A DNA stretch of 64,000 nucleotides from Streptomyces violens (GCF_000717745.1 NZ_JOBH01000009.1:186001-250000), one strand, 5' to 3'. Positions 19,109 to 30,449 are shown, counted from the first letter of the stretch. Program-made: numbers and translations. The notes: generated by a model from the sequence alone, not told the origin.

Positions 19109-19132
19109 GGCACTCCGCCGCCCCGTGCGTAC

Positions 19133-19174
19133 GCACCGGCCCGCCCGCGAGACGTTCCGCGGGCGGGCCGGTGC
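19133..19174. terminator. Terminator after nucS
   Basis: A perfect 17-bp stem, 19133-19149 with 19158-19174, and an 8-nt loop, between nucS and the convergent ATPase gene. One of the strongest hairpins in the window. Confidence 0.85.
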
Positions 19175-19198
19175 TACATGTACGGACGTACGGGCCGG

Positions 19199-21769
19199 TC
19201 AGGCGGTCGGCTCAGCCGGGTCGGACGCGGTCCCGCTGCCCGTTCCGTCGCTCATCGGGCTGCTCGCGGACGGGTCGCCCTCGGACTGCGACGGGGAATC
19301 CGAGGTACCGGGCGTCGGCTCGGAGGTGGTCGGGTCCGGGTCCGGGGGCGGCATGCTCGGGTCCGTCGGCTCGGTGGGCGGTGTCGTCGGCGGCGTGGGC
19401 TTGCTCGTCGGCGGCTTGGTCGTGCCGCCGGTCGGCTTGCCGGTCGGCGCCGTCGGCTTGCCCGAGTCCGTCGGCTCGGTCGGCTGCGTGGAGCCGGGGC
19501 TGCCGGGCTTCGGGCTGGTGGCCGGGTCGTCGGGGCGTGCGCTGCCGGACGTGGCGGGCACGCCGGCCCCCGTGCCCGTACTGCTGTCCCAGGCGCCCGG
19601 GCCGGTCGCGTCGCGGGTCGGCTCGTCGGCGGTCAGGCCGTCGCTGTCCTTGCTCTCCTCGGCGGACTGGCCGGACTTGACCTTGTCCGCCGGGGCGTCG
19701 CCGCCGGAGGTGGCGCCGAGCGTGACGATCGTGCCGAGGACGGCGGCCAGCAGGGTGCCCGCGCCGGCCGCGGCCAGCTTGCGGCGCGCGCCGGTGAACC
19801 CCGCGGCGCGCTTCTTCTTCGCGCCCGCCGGACCCGCCGACCCCGCCGGACCCGCCGCGGTGACCACCGCGGGGGTCACCACGGTCGCCGCGACCTCGTC
19901 CACCTGCGGTATCGGCGTGGTGATGGCGGTCGGTGAGCCGGGCGGCGAGGCGGACTCGTCGGTCCCCGTGTGCGGGATCTCCTCGCCCGCCGCCGTCACC
20001 GCGGCCGCGGTGATCTCCGGGGACACGGGGACGCCGGTGCGGTCGGCGACCAGGGCGAGGGCGCGCCGCCCCGCGACGGCGCCGCGCCGGTCGGCGAGCG
20101 CGCCGCGCAGCCCGATGGACGCCTCCAGCTCGGCGCGCGCCTTGTCCAGGTGGCCCAGGCAGAGCGCGAGGACGCCCAACTCGTGGTGGAAGTACGCCTC
20201 TTCGCCGACCTCGCCGGCGACCCTGGCGGCCTCCTGGCCGTACCGCAGGCTGCGCTCCCAGGCGTTCCACTGCAGGGCAGCGGCGAACGCGGGGGCTGCC
20301 GTACGGGCGAGCAGCACGGCGGCGCTGGCGTGCCCGGACTCCCGGCTCGCGGTGAGCCGGGCCATCACGGCGAGCAGCGCGTCGGCCTCGGCGGCGGCCC
20401 GCTCGGGGGCGACCGAGTGGTGCCCGGCCCACCAGGAGTAGTGCTGGGCCGCCGCGTGCGCGTGGCCGGCCGCGCCCTCGGCGTACCCGGCGGCGGTGAG
20501 CTGGTCCAGTACGGTCGCCGCGAGGCGGTAGTGGGTGCCGGCCGGGCTGATCAGCCCGCAGGCCAGCAGATCGCCGAGGGCGGCGTCCGCGCGGGCGTCC
20601 TTGAAGAGCGCGGGCAGGTGGGTGGGGTGCGGGAGGTCGCCGCCGAGGGCGACGGCCAGCCGCAGCGCGTCCTGCGCGGCCGGCGAGAGCCGCTCCGCGA
20701 TCATCGCGGCGAAGGAGGCGGCCTGGGGGATGCCGGGGAGCGGTGGCTGTGCCTCGCCCTCGTCGACGGCCGCGTCATCGGTCACGTCCGTACCGTCGGA
20801 GGACTCGGCGTCGTCCGCTGTGCCGTCCCCCGCAGCATCAGCGGCCGAGTCGGCGGCCGCCTCGGCGCTCCGCCGGTCGCGCTCCCGAAGGACCGCGCCC
20901 GCCTGCAGGAAGCGCAGCGGCAGCCCCTCGGACTCGAACCACAGGTCGCCCGCCCAGGCGGCCTCCTCGTCGGTCAGCGGCCGGCCCGCCGCCCGCTCCA
21001 GCAGCTCCTGGCAGGCGGCGCGGCCGAGGCCGGAGACGAAGACTTCTTCGATGTGCGAGGCGGCCGAGGGCGCGGGCACGTCGGGGGTGGCCGAGAGCAG
21101 GAAGGCGCACTCGGGGGTGGCACCCAGCAGCTCCTCCAGCGTGTCGCCGCCGAACTCCAGGTCGTCCACGACCACCACGGCGCCGACGCCGGCCAGCGCC
21201 GCGAGCAGTTCGGGGCGGCCGGGGCGGTAGTGCGGCGCGCGGTACACGGCGGCGAAGAGGTCGTACATCAGGTCGGTGGCCGTGCGGCGGTATCCGGAGA
21301 GCCGGACGACGCCGTCGGGCGCGAGGTCGGCACAGCCGGTGGCGACCGCGTCCAGCAGCCGGGTGCGGCCCGCGCCGGAGGGGCCGGTGAGGCGTACGGA
21401 GCGGCCGCGGGTGAGCAGCCGGGTCAGCCGCTCGGTCTCCTCCTGGCGCTCCAGCAGCGGGAGCCGGTCCACGGGGTGGCCGAGGCCGCCGGGCGGCACG
21501 GGCGGGGCGCTCAGCGCGCGGGCCCGCTCGGCGCGCTCCTTGGGCGAGTGCTTCTGCGGTGTGCCCGGCTCCTCGCCCGGCGGGGTGGGCTCGATCTCGC
21601 TGCCGTCGACGGGATTGACGGTCAGCAGATAGTCGCCGGTGACCAGCCGCGCGGTGCGGGCCGGGCCGTCCGGCACGAACTGCGGGCTGTCGGCGCCGGA
21701 CGGCAGCGGGTCGGCAGGGTGGTCCTGCGCGCTGTGCTCCTCCGGCCGCCGGCCGTTGTGCGGATCCAT
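19199..21769 (-). CDS. Membrane-tethered P-loop ATPase with Pro/Thr-rich exterior tail
   Basis: This 856-residue protein has an N-terminal polar region, an AAA/STAND-like nucleotide-binding domain with P-loop GPSGAGRT (129-136) and a candidate Walker B AVVVVDDLEF (about 205-214). A helical, TPR-like region follows to about 600. A basic stretch precedes one membrane segment (about 665-690), after which come about 165 residues rich in Pro/Thr/Ser/Asp. The P-loop lysine is Arg. The topology puts the ATPase in the cytoplasm and the tail outside. It resembles signalling ATPases of Streptomyces, but the function is unknown. Confidence 0.85.
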   Translation of the reverse strand: MDPHNGRRPEEHSAQDHPADPLPSGADSPQFVPDGPARTARLVTGDYLLTVNPVDGSEIEPTPPGEEPGTPQKHSPKERAERARALSAPPVPPGGLGHPVDRLPLLERQEETERLTRLLTRGRSVRLTGPSGAGRTRLLDAVATGCADLAPDGVVRLSGYRRTATDLMYDLFAAVYRAPHYRPGRPELLAALAGVGAVVVVDDLEFGGDTLEELLGATPECAFLLSATPDVPAPSAASHIEEVFVSGLGRAACQELLERAAGRPLTDEEAAWAGDLWFESEGLPLRFLQAGAVLRERDRRSAEAAADSAADAAGDGTADDAESSDGTDVTDDAAVDEGEAQPPLPGIPQAASFAAMIAERLSPAAQDALRLAVALGGDLPHPTHLPALFKDARADAALGDLLACGLISPAGTHYRLAATVLDQLTAAGYAEGAAGHAHAAAQHYSWWAGHHSVAPERAAAEADALLAVMARLTASRESGHASAAVLLARTAAPAFAAALQWNAWERSLRYGQEAARVAGEVGEEAYFHHELGVLALCLGHLDKARAELEASIGLRGALADRRGAVAGRRALALVADRTGVPVSPEITAAAVTAAGEEIPHTGTDESASPPGSPTAITTPIPQVDEVAATVVTPAVVTAAGPAGSAGPAGAKKKRAAGFTGARRKLAAAGAGTLLAAVLGTIVTLGATSGGDAPADKVKSGQSAEESKDSDGLTADEPTRDATGPGAWDSSTGTGAGVPATSGSARPDDPATSPKPGSPGSTQPTEPTDSGKPTAPTGKPTGGTTKPPTSKPTPPTTPPTEPTDPSMPPPDPDPTTSEPTPGTSDSPSQSEGDPSASSPMSDGTGSGTASDPAEPTA

Positions 21770-22056
21770 GGACTCAAGCCCCCCAGATGCGTGGCGTGCC
21801 GACTGCTCCTCCGGCCGTCCGCACTCCCCGACCGGGCCGGGGCGGGTGGCCCCGGCCGCCGCTTCTGGTCCGGTGTCCGCCGCGGCCGCTCGGGGCGCGA
21901 CGAGAACCGAACATTAAGCCTTCCGACAGTATCTACGATGCGCCGGGGCCCTGCCCTGACCGGTACGTCACGGATTCGTGAGGATCAGTGCCGTATGTAC
22001 CGCTTGCGCCTCTCAGTTACCGGCGGCCGCGCGGTCCCCCGCAGGTCACGCGGGCC

Positions 22057-22380
22057 TCAGACGCGGGGCAGCGACTCCGCTTCGAGGCCGCCCTCAATGG
22101 CCAGAATGCGGTGCAACCGTGTGGCCACGAGCAGGCGCTGCATCTGGGGCGGCACCCCGCGCAGCACGAGCCTGCGGTTCACCCGGCCCGCGCGGCGGTG
22201 CGCTCCCATGATCACGCCGAGCCCGGTGGCATCCCAGGAATCCAGCTCGGTCAGGTCCAGCACGAGATCGCCGCAACCGGAGTCGACGGCGCTGTGCAGG
22301 GCCGTACGGGCGTCCGCCGCGCTGCGGACGTCGAGGCGGCCCCCGACGACCAGCTCGGCGTGGTCGCCCTTGATGTGCAT
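22057..22380 (-). CDS. STAS-domain (anti-sigma antagonist-like) protein
   Basis: This 107-residue single STAS domain contains GRLDVRSAADART and DLTELDSWDATGLGVIMG. In SpoIIAA and BldG the phosphorylated Ser follows the Asp in DS(S/T)G; here the sequence is D50-A51-T52-G53, so the usual phosphoacceptor is Ala. It could act as a constitutive antagonist or a non-phosphorylated scaffold (inference). No cognate anti-sigma kinase gene is adjacent. Confidence 0.9.
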   Translation of the reverse strand: MHIKGDHAELVVGGRLDVRSAADARTALHSAVDSGCGDLVLDLTELDSWDATGLGVIMGAHRRAGRVNRRLVLRGVPPQMQRLLVATRLHRILAIEGGLEAESLPRV

Positions 22381-22527
22381 ATGCGCTCCCCGTGGTGATG
22401 CGAAAAATGTTTTTGCGTCTACAGAACTGACTGCCCCTCACGCGACGAAGTTGCCGCCTGTAAGCGAACCGATACCGAAATCACTCCCAGGAGTGACGGC
22501 TGAACGGGTGTGCCGCGGACCGGTTCC

Positions 22528-23376
22528 TCAGTGCTCGTAGAATCCCTGCCCGCTCTTGCGGCCGATATCTCCGGCGTCCACCATGCGGCGCATGAGCTCC
22601 GGCGGCGCGAACTTCTCGTCCTGCGATTCGGTGTAAATGTTCTCCGTGGCGTGCAGGAGGATGTCGACGCCGGTGAGGTCGGCGGTGGCCAGGGGGCCCA
22701 TCGCGTGACCGAAGCCCAGCTTGCAGGCGGTGTCGATGTCCTCGGCGGTGGCCACGCCCGACTCGTACAGCTTCGCAGCCTCGACGACCAGCGCGGAGAT
22801 CAGGCGCGTGGTGACAAAACCGGCCACATCACGGTTCACGACGATGCAGGTCTTGCCGACCGACTCGGCGAACTCCCGTGCCTTGGTGAGGGTTTCGTCG
22901 CTGGTCTTGTAACCGCGCACCAGCTCGCAGAGCTGCATCATCGGCACCGGCGAGAAGAAGTGCGTGCCCACGACCCGCTCGGGGCGGGCGGTGGCCGCCG
23001 CGATCTTGGTGATCGGGATGGCGGAGGTGTTGGAGGCCAGTACCGCGTCCTCGCGGACCAGCTTGTCCAGCGTCTGGAAGATCTCCCGCTTGACCTCGAT
23101 CTTCTCGAAGACGGCTTCGACGACGATGTCGGCGTCGGCCGCCGCCTCCAGATCCGTGGTGGTGGTGATGCGGGCCAGCGCCTGCTCGGCGGCGGCCGCG
23201 TCCAGCTTGCCCTTGGCGACGAACTTCTCGTACGACGCCTCGATACCGGCCTTGCCGCGGGCCAGCGCGCCGTCGGTGACGTCCCGGAGGGTCACGTCCC
23301 AGCCCGCCTGGGCGGAGACCTGCGCGATACCGGACCCCATGAGTCCGGCCCCGATGACGGCGAGCTTCTTTGCCAC
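22528..23376 (-). CDS. 3-hydroxybutyryl-CoA dehydrogenase
   Basis: This 282-residue NAD(P)-dependent 3-hydroxyacyl-CoA dehydrogenase has Rossmann motif GAGLMGSGIAQ near the N-terminus, catalytic-His region VGTHFFSPVPMMQLCELV, and GFVTTRLISALVVEAAKL with a C-terminal helical domain. I chose GTG at 23376 (VAKKLAVIGAG), with GAGGGG upstream, over the GTG 30 nt earlier. It acts in butanoate or fatty-acid metabolism and in supply of four-carbon CoA units. Confidence 0.93.
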   Translation of the reverse strand: MAKKLAVIGAGLMGSGIAQVSAQAGWDVTLRDVTDGALARGKAGIEASYEKFVAKGKLDAAAAEQALARITTTTDLEAAADADIVVEAVFEKIEVKREIFQTLDKLVREDAVLASNTSAIPITKIAAATARPERVVGTHFFSPVPMMQLCELVRGYKTSDETLTKAREFAESVGKTCIVVNRDVAGFVTTRLISALVVEAAKLYESGVATAEDIDTACKLGFGHAMGPLATADLTGVDILLHATENIYTESQDEKFAPPELMRRMVDAGDIGRKSGQGFYEH

Positions 23377-23708
23377 TGAATGACCCCTCACACCTGTGCA
23401 CTTCACGGCTTCTTCCGAGCGACGTTAGCGCTCGTTCGCCGCCTTTTGGAGACTTGGAGATGCGCGTCACGCCCGCCCGTCGCCCGACCACCGCCCCTCA
23501 ACGAGGCCCTTCGGGCCGAAGCGCTGATTTTCCATGACGGACATCACACGAGCTCGCCCCTCAGGGGCCTCATGCGACGCCCCGTACCGCGTAATTGAGG
23601 ATCCGTTCGCTCGGCGGACCCTCAACCATGACTTGCATCGTAGGCGGCTCGCCGTGACGGTCGGCACACGTGGCTTCCGGGAGGCCGGGGCATAACTACG
23701 CTGACGGA
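23377..23708. other. 332-bp divergent intergenic region, no gene seen
   Basis: This region lies between the divergent dehydrogenase and adenosyltransferase genes. Short open frames on both strands lack ribosome binding sites and recognisable content. Promoters for both genes must lie here, but I could not place them confidently; a short GGCCC-TTC-GGGCC palindrome lies near 23505. Confidence 0.5.
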
Positions 23709-24281
23709 ATGGTCAATCTGACGCGCATCTACACCCGCACCGGCGACCAGGGCACCACCGCCCTCGGCGACATGAGCCGGACCGCCAAGACCGATCTGCG
23801 GATCGCGGCCTACGCCGACGCCAACGAGGCCAACGCCGTCATCGGCAGCGCCATCGCCCTCGGCGACCTCTCCGAGGAGGTCGTCAAGGTCCTCGTCCGC
23901 GTCCAGAACGACCTCTTCGACGTGGGCGCCGACCTCTCGACGCCGGTCGTGGAGAACCCCGAGTTCCCGCCGCTGCGGGTCGAGCAGAGCTACATCGACA
24001 AGCTGGAGGCGGACTGCGACCGCTTCCTGGAGCCGCTGGAGAAGCTGCGCAGCTTCATCCTGCCCGGCGGCACGCCCGGCGCGGCCCTGCTGCACCAGGC
24101 GTGCACGGTCGTGCGCCGTGCCGAGCGGTCCACGTGGGCGGCCCTGGAGGTGCACGGCGAGACCATGAACGCGCTCACCGCTACCTACCTCAACCGCCTC
24201 TCCGACCTGCTGTTCATCCTCGCGCGGACCGCGAACAAGGAGCTCGGTGACGTGCTCTGGGTGCCGGGCGGCGAGCGCTGA
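23709..24281 (+). CDS. PduO-type cob(I)alamin adenosyltransferase
   Basis: This 190-residue four-helix-bundle enzyme transfers adenosyl from ATP to cob(I)alamin. It has the N-terminal ATP-binding segment YTRTGDQGTTALGD, then DANEANAVIGSA, VVRRAERSTWA and LNRLSDLLFILAR near the C-terminus. The start is the ATG at 23709, giving MVNLTRIYTRTGD. It would supply adenosylcobalamin for methylmalonyl-CoA mutase, consistent with meaB and mce elsewhere in the window. Confidence 0.95.
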   Translation: MVNLTRIYTRTGDQGTTALGDMSRTAKTDLRIAAYADANEANAVIGSAIALGDLSEEVVKVLVRVQNDLFDVGADLSTPVVENPEFPPLRVEQSYIDKLEADCDRFLEPLEKLRSFILPGGTPGAALLHQACTVVRRAERSTWAALEVHGETMNALTATYLNRLSDLLFILARTANKELGDVLWVPGGER

Positions 24282-24301
24282 CCGCCAGGGCCCGGCGCTG
24301 A

Positions 24302-24892
24302 TCAGGGCTTGGTCAGGGTCCGGGGCCGCTCCCCCGCGACGGCCCCGGACGGGTCCTGCCCGGTCTTCTTCGGCTGCTTGGGCCAGATCGTGTACGTGAG
24401 GGCGATCAGCCCGTGGATCCCCACGGCGCGGGCCACGCCGGTCTGCCACATCCGCAGGGACGCGGTGTCGCCGTCCCCGACGTACCAGACCGCGGCCTGC
24501 AGCAGTCCGGCCGCCACCGCCGCAGCCACCACCGTGCGCAGCCACAGCTTCCACTCGTGGACCGCGCGCGCCCGGCCGTAGCCGGGGCCCGGCGGCTTCG
24601 GGCCGCCCGCGAAGCGGTACGCGAACTGCCCGTCCGCCCACCGGATCGTGTAATGGCCGTAGGCCACCGTGAAGCCGATGTAGACCGCGGCCAGCCCGTG
24701 TTTCCAGTCCGCCTGCGCACCGTTGCGCAGGTCGAGCACCGTCACGACGAGCAGTACGAGCTCCAGCAGCGGCTCCGTCAGCAGTACGGCCGCCCCGGTG
24801 CGCGGCATCCGCGCCAGATAGCGCAGCGCCAGCCCCACGGCCAGCAGCACCCAGAACCCGACCTCGCACAGCACGACCAGCGTCACGATCAC
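24302..24892 (-). CDS. Conserved integral membrane protein
   Basis: This 196-residue protein has about five hydrophobic segments (near 1-25, 35-55, 65-85, 115-140 and 155-175) and a basic C-terminal tail. The GTG at 24892 follows GGGAG; the longer open frame upstream is not hydrophobic and overlaps the divergent kinase gene. The motif GHYTIRWADGQFAYRF links membrane segments. I do not recognise a functional family. Confidence 0.8.
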   Translation of the reverse strand: MIVTLVVLCEVGFWVLLAVGLALRYLARMPRTGAAVLLTEPLLELVLLVVTVLDLRNGAQADWKHGLAAVYIGFTVAYGHYTIRWADGQFAYRFAGGPKPPGPGYGRARAVHEWKLWLRTVVAAAVAAGLLQAAVWYVGDGDTASLRMWQTGVARAVGIHGLIALTYTIWPKQPKKTGQDPSGAVAGERPRTLTKP

Positions 24893-25052
24893 GGCGCGCT
24901 CCCTTCCCTCCCCTCCAGCCTCGCCGCCGCGTACGCCCCTTTCGTCGTCGCGCGTGACGATCCCGTACTGCATCCTTCGATGTACCCGGCGCCGGCGGCG
25001 GATCGTCGCCGATGGGGAGGTCCAGGGCGCCGCGGCGTTGTTGGATGGCCGG

Positions 25053-26246
25053 GTGAGCCCCTTCCACGCCCCCGGCCGCCCGCACCGCGACGACGTCCTC
25101 ATCGCGGTCTCCGGCCTGCTCGGCGGCGTCCTGCTGTGGTTCCTGGGCCTGCACGGCGGCCCGCCGCTGTTCGGCCTGCCCGCGCGGCTCGCGCTGCTCG
25201 CCCTCGCCGCGATGGCCGGCGCCGAGCTGCTGCGCCGCACCGCGCCCGGTACGGCACTGGCCGTCGCCGTCGCCGCGCTCACCCTCGACGTGCTCACCGG
25301 CACGGTGATCGCCACCGTCCTGATGTTCACCGACGTGGTCTACGCGGCCGTCATGTACGGCTCCCCGGCCGCGGCCCGCCGCATCCCGCGCGCCTGCGTG
25401 CTGGCCACCGTCCTCGCCACGCTGCTGCCCGTCGCCCTGCTCCGCGACCCGCAGGCGCTGCTCATCGGCGTCGCCGTGGGCGTCGGCACGATCGGCCCGG
25501 CCTGGACCGCGGTCATCATTCGCAACCACCGCGAGGCCGCCCGGGCCGCCCGGCTGCGCGCCGAACAGACCGCGCTGCTGGCCGAACTGGACCGCCGCGA
25601 GGCGGTACTCGCCGAACGCGCCCGGATGGCCCGCGAGCTGCACGACATGGTCGCGAACCACCTCTCCGCCATCGCCCTGCACGCCACCGCCGCGCAGGCC
25701 CTCGACGAGCCCGCCGCCACCCGGGAGGCGCTCGGCGTCATCCGCGAGAACAGCGTGCAGGGCCTGGCGGAGATGCGCCGCCTGATCGGCCTGCTGCGGA
25801 ACGCCGGCGGCCAGGAGACATCCGCCGCCACGCCCCGTCTCGACGCCCTGGACGCCCTCCTGGAGCGGGCCCGGGGCCACGGCACCGGCAGCGGCCTCAC
25901 CTTCGCCCTCACGGACGACCGGCCGCCCGGCGGCCCGCCGCTCGCCGCGCCGGTGGAGCTCGCCGCGTACCGCATCGTCCAGGAGTCCGTGACCAACGCG
26001 CTCAAGCACGCGGCGCCCGGCGAGGTGACCGTACGCCTGAGCCGGTCCGACGGCGCCCTGTCCCTCGCCGTCACCAGCCCCTACGGCCGCCATCCCGGCC
26101 CGCGCGCGCCCGGCTCCGGCTCCGGACTGGTCGGGATGGGCGAACGGGCGGCGCTGCTGGGCGGCACGTTCGAGGCGGCACCCGACGGTGCCGTATGGCG
26201 CGTACGGGCGACCCTGCCCGCCGACGAGAAGGAGCAGACTCCATGA
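25053..26246 (+). CDS. NarL-type partner sensor histidine kinase
   Basis: This 397-residue kinase has about five or six N-terminal membrane segments (15-155), a dimerisation helix with the phosphoacceptor His in RELHDMVANHLSAIALH, and a C-terminal ATPase with the N box VQESVTNALKHA and GSGSGLVGMGERAALLGG. The usual D-x-G-x-G box is replaced by SPYGRH, a deviation seen in some actinobacterial kinases. GTG at 25053 is the likely start. Its stop overlaps the regulator start (ATGA). Confidence 0.92.
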   Translation: MSPFHAPGRPHRDDVLIAVSGLLGGVLLWFLGLHGGPPLFGLPARLALLALAAMAGAELLRRTAPGTALAVAVAALTLDVLTGTVIATVLMFTDVVYAAVMYGSPAAARRIPRACVLATVLATLLPVALLRDPQALLIGVAVGVGTIGPAWTAVIIRNHREAARAARLRAEQTALLAELDRREAVLAERARMARELHDMVANHLSAIALHATAAQALDEPAATREALGVIRENSVQGLAEMRRLIGLLRNAGGQETSAATPRLDALDALLERARGHGTGSGLTFALTDDRPPGGPPLAAPVELAAYRIVQESVTNALKHAAPGEVTVRLSRSDGALSLAVTSPYGRHPGPRAPGSGSGLVGMGERAALLGGTFEAAPDGAVWRVRATLPADEKEQTP

Positions 26247-26947
26247 CCGACCGCACCGACCGCACCGACCGCACCGACCGTCCGATCCGGGTCCTGGTCG
26301 CCGAGGACCAGTCGGCCGTCCGCGCGGGCCTGGTCCTCATCCTGCGCTCGGCGCCCGACATCGAGGTGGCGGGCGAGGCGGCCGACGGCGAGGAGGCGGT
26401 ACGGCTGGCCGCCGCGCTCCGCCCCGACCTGGTGCTCATGGACGTACAGATGCCCCGGCTCGACGGCGTCTCGGCCACCCGGGAGATCACCGGGCAGGGG
26501 CTGGCCGACGTGCTGGTGCTGACCACGTTCGACCTGGACGAGTACGTCTTCGGGGCACTGCGGGCGGGCGCTGCCGGGTTCCTGCTCAAGACCAGTGACG
26601 CGGCGACGCTGCTGGCGGCGGTCCGTACGGTCGCGGCCGGGGAAGGGATCATCGCGCCTGCCGTCACCCGGCGGCTGATCGCGGAGTTCGCGGCGCCGCG
26701 TACGGCCGCCCCGGCCGCGGACACCGCGGCGCTCGACGTGCTCACGCCCCGGGAGCGCGAAGTGCTGGGCTGTCTCGGCGAAGGGCTGTCCAACGCGGAC
26801 ATCGCGGGGCGCCTGGAGATGGCGGAGGCCACGGTGAAGACACACGTCAGCCGGCTGCTCAGCAAGCTGGAGCTGCGCAGCCGGGTACAGGCCGCCGTGC
26901 TCGCCCAGGAGCTGGGCCTCGGGTCAGCCCGCCGCGGTGCCCACTGA
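26243..26947 (+). CDS. NarL/FixJ-family response regulator
   Basis: This 234-residue protein has a receiver domain with E21/D22 and phosphoacceptor D67 (LVLMDVQMP), TTF and K near 118, and a LuxR-type helix-turn-helix (LTPREREVLGCLGEGLSNADIA) at the C-terminus. The extreme N-terminus is MTDR repeated, encoded by a 9-bp tandem repeat (gaccgcacc type, 26247-26280) and probably disordered. It is translationally coupled to the kinase gene. Confidence 0.95.
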   Translation: MTDRTDRTDRTDRPIRVLVAEDQSAVRAGLVLILRSAPDIEVAGEAADGEEAVRLAAALRPDLVLMDVQMPRLDGVSATREITGQGLADVLVLTTFDLDEYVFGALRAGAAGFLLKTSDAATLLAAVRTVAAGEGIIAPAVTRRLIAEFAAPRTAAPAADTAALDVLTPREREVLGCLGEGLSNADIAGRLEMAEATVKTHVSRLLSKLELRSRVQAAVLAQELGLGSARRGAH

Positions 26948-26966
26948 CGCGCGCCGGGCCCCGCTC

Positions 26967-27010
26967 CTGACGAAGCTCTCCGGAAAACACAAAACCCGGA
27001 CAGTCGTCAG
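26967..27010. terminator. Candidate bidirectional terminator
   Basis: CTGACGA (26967-26973) pairs with TCGTCAG (27004-27010), with an inner TCCGG/CCGGA stem around an A-rich loop. It sits between convergent genes and touches the stop codon of the DUF2550 gene. Confidence 0.5.
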
Positions 27011-27480
27011 GCCACGTTGACCCTCTGTCCGGGTGGTGCCGCCTCCAGCCACGCGAGGAAGCCGGTGAGCGCGTCCTCGCTCATCGCCAGCTCCAGGCGC
27101 GTTCCGCGATGCCGGCAGGCGAGGACGAGGGAGTCGGAGAGCAGGGCGAGCTCTTCCTCGCCCTCCGGGCTGCGCCGCTCCAGCACCTCGATGGAGGCCC
27201 GCTCCAGGACGCGCCGCGGGCGTGGCGCATAGGAGAAGACCCGGAACCACTCGATGCGGTCGCCGTTGTACCGGGCCACACCGTAGATCCAGCCTTTGCC
27301 GCTGGGCTCGCCGTCCGGCGACGTGACGGCCGCCGCGGCGGGCACGTCCCAGCGCAGGCTGCAGTCGAACGTGCCGCCGGACCGCTGGATCAGCCGCCGT
27401 CGCAGTCCGAAGACGAAGAGCCCCAGTAGTACCAGGACGACGACCGCGGCGCTCACACACAGAGCGAGGACCATCTCCAC
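27007..27480 (-). CDS. DUF2550 membrane-anchored protein
   Basis: This 157-residue protein has one N-terminal membrane segment (about 4-26), basic residues after it, and a cytoplasmic domain with RSGGTFDCSLRW, GWIYGVARYNGDRIEWFRVFS and a conserved C-terminus. The DUF2550 family is found downstream of atpC throughout actinobacteria, and that is its position here. The atp terminator lies between the two, so it probably has its own promoter. Function unknown. Confidence 0.92.
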   Translation of the reverse strand: MEMVLALCVSAAVVVLVLLGLFVFGLRRRLIQRSGGTFDCSLRWDVPAAAAVTSPDGEPSGKGWIYGVARYNGDRIEWFRVFSYAPRPRRVLERASIEVLERRSPEGEEELALLSDSLVLACRHRGTRLELAMSEDALTGFLAWLEAAPPGQRVNVA

Positions 27481-27521
27481 CGACCTCCTCGCCTCGAATA
27501 CGGGAAACGCACCTGCATCGG

Positions 27522-27569
27522 CTCAGCCGCGGACCGCTCTGGAGAATTCCAGCGCAGCCCGCGGCTGAG
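27522..27569 (-). terminator. Terminator of the atp operon
   Basis: An 11-bp stem (27522-27532 with 27559-27569) encloses a second hairpin, CTGGA-GAAT-TCCAG (27539-27552). It lies just after the atpC stop in the reading direction. Confidence 0.7.
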
Positions 27570-27593
27570 GGTAAAGCTCGTCTGTGACAGGGT

Positions 27594-27977
27594 TCAGTGA
27601 ACGCCTGCCACCGCACGCAGCCGGACATCGGCGCGGCGCTCGGCGGCCGCGTCGGCCTCCGACTTCGCCCGCTCCAAGGCCCGCTCCGCGCGCTGGACAT
27701 CGATCTCGTCCGACAGCTCGGCGATCTCCGCGAGCAGAGAAAGCTTGTTGTCGGCGAACGAGATGAAGCCGCCGTGCACCGCGGCGACGACCGTGCCGTC
27801 GCCGCTTTCGCCGGTCGTACGAATCGTCACCGGACCGGACTCCAGCACGCCGAGCAGCGGCTGGTGACCGGGCATGACGCCGATGTCGCCCGACGAGGTG
27901 CGCGCGACGACCAGGCTGGCCTCGCCGGACCAGACCTGACGGTCCGCGGCGACCAACTCGACGTGCAGCTCAGCCAC
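27594..27977 (-). CDS. atpC: ATP synthase epsilon subunit
   Basis: This 127-residue subunit couples rotation to catalysis and can inhibit ATP hydrolysis. It has an N-terminal beta-sandwich (SGDIGVMPGHQPLLG) and a C-terminal helical hairpin (about 85-127). The GTG at 27977 after GAGGAGCC is the proper start. It is the last gene of the ATP synthase operon. Confidence 0.96.
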   Translation of the reverse strand: MAELHVELVAADRQVWSGEASLVVARTSSGDIGVMPGHQPLLGVLESGPVTIRTTGESGDGTVVAAVHGGFISFADNKLSLLAEIAELSDEIDVQRAERALERAKSEADAAAERRADVRLRAVAGVH

Positions 27978-28086
27978 GATGGCTCCTCGGGTCTCCACCT
28001 GCCGGGTACAGCAGATGTCGGGTCAAATACTAGTGGGCGTCGGGCCCGGGGGCGGCCACGGCCGCCCCCGGATCCGGAAGCCGGGG

Positions 28087-30449
<2,363 letters not shown>

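Noticed and set aside
23380..23667. Small open frames in the gap before the cobalamin adenosyltransferase gene
   Set aside because: No ribosome binding site, Arg/Pro-rich composition and no recognisable homology; treated as non-coding.
24413..26947. A single 844-codon plus-strand frame running through the kinase gene into the response regulator
   Set aside because: Only its last 234 codons are real (the regulator from 26243). The upstream part is an out-of-frame Arg/Pro-rich shadow of the kinase and the antisense of the membrane protein gene.
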